Origin: Cryptomeria japonica
Lineage: Eukaryota; Streptophyta; Pinopsida; Cupressales; Cupressaceae
NCBI RefSeq assembly: GCF_030272615.1
Contig: NC_081413.1
Location: 721,696,367 to 721,760,366, forward strand
Direction of reading: 5' to 3'
Length of the DNA stretch: 64,000 bases
How positions within the stretch are numbered: the stretch's first letter is position 1; each line of letters begins with the position of its first letter. Below the pieces are notes generated by a model. It was not told where the DNA came from. It saw nothing but the letters and a program-made list of their open reading frames with translations, and made no database searches. Below, piece after piece: positions 56,657 to 64,000 of the stretch. The position numbers and the translations under genes were made by a program.

Positions 56657-57348
56657 TCTACAACAATTCCCTTGTACTTATCTAGTAGGTCTTGAACCTC
56701 CTTAGGCCCTACCTTCCCTTTTTCCTCATGGCTCTTAGACTGCTTTTTAGGTTCATTCCTAGGCTTGAAAATTATGGAAAAATAAGGAGTATCCTCCTCC
56801 TTTAAATCCCTCATGAATTCTTTCTCATCTACCAACTGTGTGTTTGTCATTATTGTCATCCGAGAGATGGGTCATGGTAAAATTCTCTGCATTTTTGGTG
56901 ATTGCGTAGACATTCTTTCTACCCTCATGCCTAGCATCTACATCATATTTCCAAGGCCTACCAAGTAACAAATGACAAGTATCGATTTCTACCACATCAC
57001 ACAACACTCTATCCTTATATTCACCAATTGAAAAATCTATCCAAACTTGTTCACTAATTAACACTTGTTGTCCTTTATTCAACCAAGATACCTTATAGGG
57101 ATGGGATGAGGTATTCTTTGAAAGTTAAGCTTAGTACCCATTTCAATAGAAGCTATGTTATCTGTGGATCCAGAATCTACAATGACCTTACAAACTTTAC
57201 CTTGTACCTTGCAGGTGGTTCTAAAAAGGGACTTCCTCTGAGGTGGTTCTTTGCTGATCGATTCTTTCAAGAGAGTCCTTTTTATCATCAAGATTTCTCC
57301 TTTCTCCGGGTCTATAGACTTTGAAGTTGATGTGTGGTAGGAGGTCAT
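56657..57348 (-). pseudogene. Old chromovirus: protease and protease-RT linker
   Basis: Three minus-strand frames in order. 57348-57079 has the retropepsin active site KVIVDSGSTDNIAS. 57082-56825 holds LVSEQVWIDF-type sequence and DTCHLLLGRPWKYDVDA, the protease C-terminus. 56859-56644 has linker plus VQDLLDKYKGIVVD, the start of the RT region. Frameshifts separate them. Confidence 0.8.
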
Positions 57349-58384
57349 GCTTTAACTGTCTTCCTCTTGAATAAAATGTGCTCTCCTTTCACTCCCTTGA
57401 CCACCATTTCCTTTCTTCTTCGGACACCTAAAGGATTAATGTCCCACCTGGTTACAAGAGAAACACCTACCAATGAAAACACTAGGCCCTCTTCCACCAA
57501 ATCTTCCTCTTCCATTTGCTCTTCTCCCTTTAAAACTACCTTTGTTCCCTGATTCTCCCTCATGTTCCTAAATGCTGGTTCCTCTTTGGGTCTTAGGGTA
57601 TGATCCTCTACCATTGAATCTGCCTTTACCTTTGAAATTTATACCCCTTCATCTATTATGGTATTCTCACCTTTTTTGCTTCTCCTCAATCCTAAGTTCC
57701 TTTTGATAACACTTATGCACTAATTTGGGATTAAACAAACTGAGTTCATCTTGAATGTTAAACTTAAGGCCATTCATGTACCTTTCTAGCTTTTGTGTCT
57801 CACTCTCTGGTATCTTTTCTTTGAGTGTCATTTTGTGGAACTCCTCGGTGTAGGCACCAACATCCAGATCTTTTTGCCTCAAAAAATTGTAGCTTCTTAT
57901 GTAGGATTATCTCATAATCCTTAGGGATGAACTGCTTCTTAACTTCTGACACCATCCTCTTACATGAAGTGATGGGGTTCTTACCTTCCACCGTTCTTTC
58001 CCTTTGTAGGACATTCGACCAACTAAGGGTTGGGCCTTTCAATTTTGACTTAGCCACCTTTACTCTTTGGTTATCCTTCACCTCCTCATATTCAAAATAG
58101 TTTTCTAAGGCTTCAATCCAGTCCATGTACTCCTCTGGATTCATCTTCCCTCAAAACATAGGTAATTCTGCCTTAGTGTCTCTTCCACCTACTTTCTTAA
58201 GGGCTTCAATGAATTGCCTTTGATCTGTCAGTACAGTTGGTTCCTCTCCTTTCTCTTCTTCTTCTTCTTCTTCCAAGTCTAGGCCAACTTTCTTCCTAGC
58301 CTGATCCTTCTTCAACTTTGCTAGTTTTGATTCCATCCTTTTGTTCTTGGATATTTGCTCCCTCACTATCCTAGCCAATTCCAC
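57349..58384 (-). pseudogene. Old chromovirus: gag with zinc knuckle
   Basis: 58384-58151 encodes a charged N-terminus with a long glutamate run (EEEEEEEKGEE). 58144-57800 encodes a capsid-type segment (DWIEALENYFEYEEVKDNQR, VAKSKLKGPTLSW, VKKQFIPKDYEIIL) like gag of the CRM/Reina group. 57882-57667 continues it (MTLKEKIPESETQKLERYMN, GLKFNIQDEL). A zinc knuckle, C-F-S-C-N-Q-V-G-H-x4-C, lies at about 57424-57468 with all four ligands intact, but a TAA falls right after the histidine. Stops and frameshifts disable it. Confidence 0.8.
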
Positions 58385-58470
58385 TTTGTTGACTCTAGAG
58401 GGTATCTCTTATTCACCTTGTCCGTTGTCCTATCTCCCATGGTTAAAACTCTTCCCCAAGTTCTTCTAGT
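58385..58470 (-). other. Leader of the old chromovirus
   Basis: Short non-coding stretch between the primer site and the first gag frame. Confidence 0.4.
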
Positions 58471-58482
58471 GCTCTGATACCA
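58471..58482 (-). other. Primer-binding site, initiator-Met tRNA (old chromovirus)
   Basis: The minus strand reads TGGTATCAGAGC, two bases inside the LTR edge. Confidence 0.88.
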
Positions 58483-58484
58483 CC

Positions 58485-59966
58485 TGATGCAGAGGTTGGC
58501 AGCAGCAGGGTGATAAACCCACCCACACACCTTTGGTCTTCTCTTTCTAGTTATTTTTCACACCTCAACGGTTAAATCAACTTCTCACCACTAATTGGGT
58601 TGACACACACTCCTATCCACTTCCTAAGACCTATCAAGATCTTCCAGAATACTCATTTGAAACACAAGACAAGTATTGGTTTTTGAGGACTAGACTAGCC
58701 CACCGGTATAGGTCTATCGGTACAAGTTTCACAATTTTACCGACATCGGTTTCATAGACTTACTAGTACAGGTTCACTAGTTAGTAGCCCTATTTCACTG
58801 GATTTGGGACTTTTCTACAAATAACACCAAACAACACTTTACCCAAATTTAGGTTTCAGACACCATTTTGGGATCACTATCAGATTCAAAAATATTGGAT
58901 TTTCCACCCTATTCCTGCACTCTTCAACACTTGCTTGGTTATAGGCCTAATTGATTAGACGAGTTACACAAAAGAGGTATAGAGAATGGGATCACAGGAA
59001 GGTTCCAACTTTTGGGGAAGTTTCTCCTATATTCAAATACCCAGTTTCAGCACTTCAACTCATCTTCTCATCATTGTTCATTGTCTATTCAAAGAAACTC
59101 ATCTAATCTAATCTAAACCCTCAACCAGTTTATACTAGGGCTTGGTGGCACTGTACCAACCAACTCCTCTAACCTCGTCCCTCTAGAATCTCAAAATACA
59201 CATCCCTAACTAGCATTCTACCCATGGCCATCGGATCCCAATGAGTAGACTGCAAGTTAGGGCCTTACTTGCATTATAACCCTTGAAAATTGAGGGTTTC
59301 AACCTGTAGAAATTAAACGTTTGTAACTTCTACTAAACTTTACTTTGAGAGGTCAGACCTGGTGCATTACAAAGGTGTTTCAGAGTTACTCCTAAGCAAA
59401 TCAAAACTTCATCATAAATTCTCACACTCAGTATGAATCGTACGAAAAATCTCTGTATGGCAAAATCAAATTTGTCTTATTCACTTTCTCCACCAAACTT
59501 TACAAAACCTTCGACCTGCCTTCCTATGGTTGTACACATATATATAACCCTCTTTGAATGTCCATAACTAACTTTTGAATAGTTAGGACCGTTGGAGAAG
59601 TAGTTGTCATCCTACTAGCAACTTTGAAAAGTTGCTTGACAACAAACACAACATTTTGCAATTTTAGAACAACACCGGTTATTAACTACCTAGACCTTAT
59701 GGAAACACAACCAAGGTCATTATTGACTCCAACACCTAAGACAACATCCTAGACATACTAATTTTGACAAAATCCAAATCCCAAGCCTTCATGGCCTAAT
59801 AGACCTCTAAGTTTATATGCTCACCTAAGAGATTATTGATCATACAAAATAGGCATTCAGTTACATCAAGGTTGATCATTGATCCAACCCACAATTACAA
59901 CATAAATGAACTTGTAGACAACACCATGTGCTTGAAAATTAGCTATGAAATGAAATGTTCTCTACA
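58485..59966 (-). repeat. 5' LTR of the old chromovirus
   Basis: In plus orientation it begins TGATGCAGAGG and ends TTCTCTACA, next to composite-repeat sequence. The left edge is fixed by the primer site; the right edge is the last CA before the GA-rich repeat and is less certain. It has no open reading frame of note. Confidence 0.65.
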
Positions 59967-61050
59967 CCAAAAATAGATAGGTCTAGAGCTTAGGGGAGAC
60001 AAACATCATGAGATAGAGAGATAGCAAGAGAATTATTATATAAGCCCAGTGATTACTGAAATTTGATTGTCTAAAAAATTATAAGATCTCTCGAAATCTA
60101 GAATTTTCATTATGACTCCTAGAGATTTGAAACCACTCTTAAACATCTTGACAATATATAAAAAAAATATAACTTAAAGGATAAGAAAGATAAATAGAGG
60201 GAAAGAGAAATATGGGTGGGGAGGGGGAGAGAGAGGTGAGACAAAGAGAGGAGAGAATGATATAGAAAGATGGGGGAGAGAGAGAGGGGGGGGGAGAGTG
60301 ATAGGAAGAGAGACAGGTCTAGAGATCGAGGGAGACAAAGAGATTGAAATAGAGATATAGAGAGAATGATAATAGTAGCTTAGTGATTAATTGAATTTTA
60401 ACTAAGTGTGAGAAATTTTAAGATTTAGAGCTTAAGGAGAGAGGAGAGAGTGAGATAGAGAGAGGCATAAAGCGAGGAGAAGGAGAGAGATAGGAAAACA
60501 GATAGGTCTAGAACTTGGGGAGACAAAGAGCATGAGATAGAGAGACATCAAGAGAATAATGAAAGAAGGCCATCGATTATTGAAATTTGACTGTCTAAAA
60601 AATTATAAGATCTCCTAGAATCTAGAATTTGCATTATGACTCTTACAGATCTAAAACCACTCTCAAACATCCTAACAATATATACATAAAATATAACTTA
60701 AAGTCAATAAAAGACAAAGAGAAAATATAACTTATACTTAAATGTTATATTTTATGTACATATATCTTGATGAAAAAACTAAAGGAAGGCTAAAGGATTT
60801 CCCATCTAAGTCCATGTTCCTTATCTAGCTTAATGTAAGAAAAACATGTAAGCGTTTTGCTTTCTAAACATAACATGTACATGTTTTTATTACCTGCATG
60901 TTTTTAATTTAAAGAACATGTACGTTTTTTTAATTTAAAGAATGCGTACGTGTTTTGGCTTGGACTTTTTTATCCTTAACATGTACATGATTTTTGGATT
61001 TATTAAAAAGTACATGTTTTGCCCGTTTTAGGCATTTTTTTTTCTTGTGG
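59967..61050 (-). repeat. Composite repeat, inverted arm with two tandem units and AT-rich head
   Basis: This is the reverse complement of copy B. AGATAGGTCTAGAGCTT units start at 59975 and about 60500 (525-bp period), each followed by CTAAAAAATTATAAGATCTC and CTTnAACATCYTnACAATAT blocks mirrored at 34630-34830. Beyond 60730 the AT-rich head returns (CCATGTTCCTTATCTAGCTT, then TTTAATTTAAAGAACATGTACG), mirrored at 34330-34530. The end near 61050 is approximate. Confidence 0.7.
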
Positions 61051-61736
61051 CCACTTTTTGTTCACCGTCTTAGTGCACTTACCCTTCTATCTTGTGCCAA
61101 ATTTTACAAATTATGAGTACACCGCATTATATAATTTTTAAAGAATATTAGATCATATTCATATGATGAACTTATTTATTTCAATTCTATTATATTTTGG
61201 CATTCAAATGTATGATTTGAAATTTTTTGAATGTAGTCATGGATTTTTTTCAAGAAAATAATTTGTGGCAAGAAGTCAACTTGAAACATTGTAATAATGA
61301 TAAACATTGTTCATGTTTCTTAGGTTTAAAAAGTTTTTGGAATTAATTCCAAAATAAATATTTTAGTTGTTTCTATACTTGTTAGTGCATCTTATATAAT
61401 TTCCTTAAATGATAAAACGTTATAAAGGATACTATTGCTTCTATTATTAATCAATTGATAGCTCCATGAAACATTATTTATTTTAAAATTTGAGTAATTT
61501 CATTAGAAAGAAGCTCTCACTCTTTAGCGGATCTTAACCTAGTGATGTCATGGAGGAGGAATTCTTTCTTGGTAGAACAAATTGTTAATGTGATAAAATT
61601 TACAATGCTAGAAATAATGGATTTTATACGTTCTATAAAAATACAAATAAATTCTAATAGAAGATTACTCTAAAAACTAAAAATCTGATTGGTTATAAAC
61701 TAATAGGCTAGGTTTTTTTTTTTATTGGTGGTTATA
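61051..61736. other. AT-rich DNA without recognised features
   Basis: No coding signal, repeat structure or element end that I can support. Confidence 0.3.
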
Positions 61737-61839
61737 TGTAATAACCCACCTTAATTAACCCAACAATATTGACCATTCTTTTTTTTTTTTGTTTAATTTA
61801 ATCAATGTGTTTGATTCAATTGCATACTCTGGGCATCCA

Positions 61840-62057
61840 TCCATTTGGATTAGGCATTCATCCATCCGGGATGAGCATCTAACCATACAGGTTAGGCATT
61901 GGTCCATACGGGACATAAGATTTCATCTATCCAATATGGGATAGGCATCTACCCATATGGGGTAGGCATCGGTCCATGCGGGACATAAGATTTCATCTAT
62001 TCAATATGGGATAGGCATCTACCCATATAGGGTAGGCATCTATCCAATTGGGATAGG
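61840..62057. repeat. Minisatellite with 70-bp higher unit
   Basis: GGACATAAGATTTCATCTAT recurs at 61911 and 61981. Shorter sub-repeats of the form GGGATAGGCATCTACCCATA run throughout 61840-62057. Confidence 0.85.
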
Positions 62058-63198
62058 AGGTGCTCTGGCTAGAGACTTAGACTCATCAGGACCATTCGAG
62101 TCCTGAGCCACTCACTAAGTACTACACTCTTCTAACAGAAGTGCACCAAGGTCGTCGTCCTTAGGAGTAATTAAATAACATAATACAAGCTTGAATTCTG
62201 CCTCAGAATTTGGCTTAAAGCCTCGGGAAGTCAAGTGAATCCATACGAGATTCCTTCTGAGTATGCATTGAATTACTTTTTCCAATTTAATTATCTTATC
62301 TTTCAAAATAGGATTCTTACTCATTCTTTCTTTTACCAAGCCTAGACCTCACCCACGAACACCTGAGTATGAGGGACAACCTCGTCCCAAGACTACCTAC
62401 ATACCCACTTTGACACGGGATCAAGGCGTAAAGTATGTAGTTCTATTTTCTATTCTATGGTTTGATGTAAACTGATTAGTGGGTACACAACCCTTTCTAG
62501 GGTCAATGTCCCAGATAGTTTCTCTGCGGTTGCTACCCACGATGGTAGCGCTTAAGCAAAGACTCAAGATGGCCTATTGCTTGTGGCCTAATACAACTAG
62601 ATCCTAATTCTTATCATGAGCATTACCCTTGACCAATTGTCAATGGACAACAATCTTCGAGATTAAAACAATTTCATAAAAGCATTTCACTCAACATCCC
62701 TATAGGGGTTTACTATAGTTTAACTCAGCGGATGAAAGATCATTTAGAATTATCTTATTAAATTATCAATCCAAGGGGGATTACCCGCCCCTTGGATTTT
62801 AACTTCCAAGTGTCCCTTATTACTCCCCGATGATTTATAGGGACGATGCCATAGACGTTGTTGATGTAGCTTTATTAGGCATTAAGTGTAGTAGTTCAAC
62901 ATGATGACATTACCCGTAAGCATGACCCAGAGGCACTGTATATACCGAATGCTACTAGGTTTTGGTTTTCCAACTTCCTTTATTTAATTTTCTGGCTTAT
63001 GATAAACATCGTGCTTGAAAAATAATTATGAATTTAGACATTGCTAAGCTCAATTACTTGAAATAACTACTTGATGAATTACATGGAATAAAAACCATGA
63101 CTAACATTATTTATTACTCAAAACTTGAAATATAACTTTGCATAACAATGACCATCATGAAACTTGCATATTAATAATTACATGTGTAAAAAAAAAAT

Positions 63199-63370
63199 GT
63201 CAATAAATGTAATTAATCTATAAGTAATTTGCATGTTATAAGAATAGTACAAATTGCATGAAAACGTCAATAAATGTAATTAATCTATGAGAAATTTGCA
63301 TGTTATAAGAATAGTGCAACTTGCATGAAAACGTCAATAAATGTAATTAATCTATAAGTAATTTGCATGC
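63199..63370. repeat. 67-bp tandem repeat, nearly three copies
   Basis: GTCAATAAATGTAATTAATC starts at 63199, 63266 and 63333, and each copy continues with TTTGCATG. Confidence 0.9.
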
Positions 63371-63754
63371 ATGATTAAACAATCCAAAAATAGCGATTAA
63401 ATTTAGGCATTTGATTCGAATCATATTAATGTGAATTATTTGCTTAATGTCAACTAAGTGCCTAATGGATCTTAATAGATCGAATGATTCTATTATAACA
63501 TTTGATATAATATAATTTACAAGTATTTATTATAGATAAGTTAATCGTGAATTCATTCCTCAATAACCCCAATATTTATTAATTTTCTAAGTTAATTTAA
63601 TAACTTAAAGTTTATACTAAGGAAAAGAAAATTAACGATTTCAAATTTTCAATTTATACATTTATTTCTAAATTGTATTTTATACATTTATCAAAAAAAA
63701 AAAACTAAATAATATAACAACAAAAAAAAAACATGGCGAATGGTTAATGTTTAA

Positions 63755-63930
63755 TAATCAATAGGAGGGGGTGGGGACCACAGGGTCCCATCCTGCATGC
63801 GCAGTCCCGCAGGGTTGAGGGGACACCGTGGGCCCCTCCACTCCCCTGCAGCCACTGCCATGACAATGACCGCAGGGGTAGTGGGGGGTACCACTGTCCC
63901 CTTCGGCGGTTACAATAACCTCTGCCCCTG
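63755..63930. other. GC-rich island in AT-rich surroundings
   Basis: A sharply G+C-rich block with partly self-complementary words (GGGGACCACAGGGTCCC; GCAGTCCCGCAGGG; TAGTGGGGGGTACCACTGTCC). No frame or RNA gene is recognised. It may be a promoter-proximal part of the LTR or a separate insertion. Confidence 0.5.
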
Positions 63931-63966
63931 ACGCTGATAGTTCTGATACTTAAAGATAAGTACAGA

Positions 63967-64000
63967 TGCCAAGCTAATAAGATGAGAGGGGGGGTGAATC
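63967..64000 (-). mobile_element. Edge of a further copia-like LTR (cut by the window)
   Basis: TGCCAAGCTAATAAGATGAG followed by AGGGGGGGTGAATC resembles the reversed LTR ends at 56610-56656 and 36430-36465. Only 34 bases are inside the window. Confidence 0.45.

Larger units (their letters stand above)
51090..59966 (-). mobile_element. Old minus-strand chromovirus remnant (Ty3, CRM/Reina-like), 3'-truncated
   Basis: On the minus strand it has a 5' LTR (58485-59966), an initiator-Met primer site, gag with zinc knuckle, protease, RT and RNase H. It then stops abruptly at a GA tract near 51090, without integrase or 3' LTR. Two solo LTRs (51981-55004 and 55476-56656) are inserted in RT; without them the remnant is about 4.7 kb. 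Gag resembles the CRM/Galadriel/Reina group more than the Tekay group. It lies in the GA arm of the composite repeat, just before the AGATAGGTCTAGAG unit start at 59975. Confidence 0.75.
61737..63966 (+). mobile_element. Probable LTR of another Ty3-type element (right end not fixed)
   Basis: It opens TGTAATAACCCACCTTAATT, a common plant LTR start. It contains a 70-bp minisatellite (61911-62045), about 1 kb of low-coding sequence, a 67-bp triplicate (63199-63360) and a GC-rich block (63755-63930). No primer site, protein domain or matching LTR is within the window, so both the right end and full identity are uncertain. Confidence 0.4.

Noticed and set aside
62115-62339. 74-residue minus-strand frame in the TGTAATAACCC LTR
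   Set aside because: Short, no domain, inside a probable LTR.
1-64000. tRNA, rRNA or other structural RNA genes
   Set aside because: No cloverleaf or conserved rRNA words were seen by eye; primer-site and B-box-like matches are too short to be tRNA genes.

Overview
This is a gene-poor stretch of a large, repeat-bloated plant nuclear genome; a gymnosperm such as a conifer is my best guess, from the very long LTRs, deep nesting and heavy decay, but the sequence alone does not prove it. I see no intact host gene, no RNA gene, and no bacterial-type feature. Nearly everything is LTR retrotransposon, and many boundaries can be fixed to the base because TG...CA ends and 5-bp target-site duplications (TSDs) are preserved.

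Layout. 1-2129: the 5' end of a minus-strand Ty3 element and its LTR. 2130-9364 (and perhaps 29684-30060): a decayed host-gene copy resembling the cohesin cofactor PDS5, split by a 6.3-kb solo LTR (2298-8592, TSD CTCTA) and by a pol-less Tat-like element. That outer element (9365-16516 plus 29402-29678) is itself split inside its 5' LTR by a related 12.9-kb element (16517-29401, TSD AAAAC). The inner element has a minus-strand protease/G-patch/RT/RNase H/archaeal-type RNase H/integrase polyprotein, no recognisable gag capsid, and an opposite-strand gene remnant with a plant mobile domain (PMD). 30061-34205: unassigned DNA, a perfect 31-bp hairpin, a CT-rich composite repeat and an inverted LTR fragment.

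34206-61050 is a second nest. A CT/GA-rich composite repeat with inverted arms (axis near 50466) hosts a 1.26-kb solo LTR (35211-36465), a 13.0-kb Tekay/Del-like chromovirus with 3.9/4.3-kb LTRs (36559-49604, TSD CAACC), and an older minus-strand chromovirus remnant (51090-59966). The older remnant carries two more solo LTRs inside its RT gene (51981-55004, TSD AGGGG; 55476-56656, TSD TCTAC). 61737-64000 holds another LTR with minisatellites and the start of a further LTR.

How it fits together: the order of events can be read from the nesting. All coding copies are dead. Premature stops are mostly TAG, TAA or TGA where CAG, CAA or CGA is expected, which points to decay of methylated cytosine. 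The most unusual content is the gag-less element carrying an antisense PMD gene, its pol-less sister, and a GGCGCCATGG repeat array near the PMD gene that shares its core word with the LTRs.
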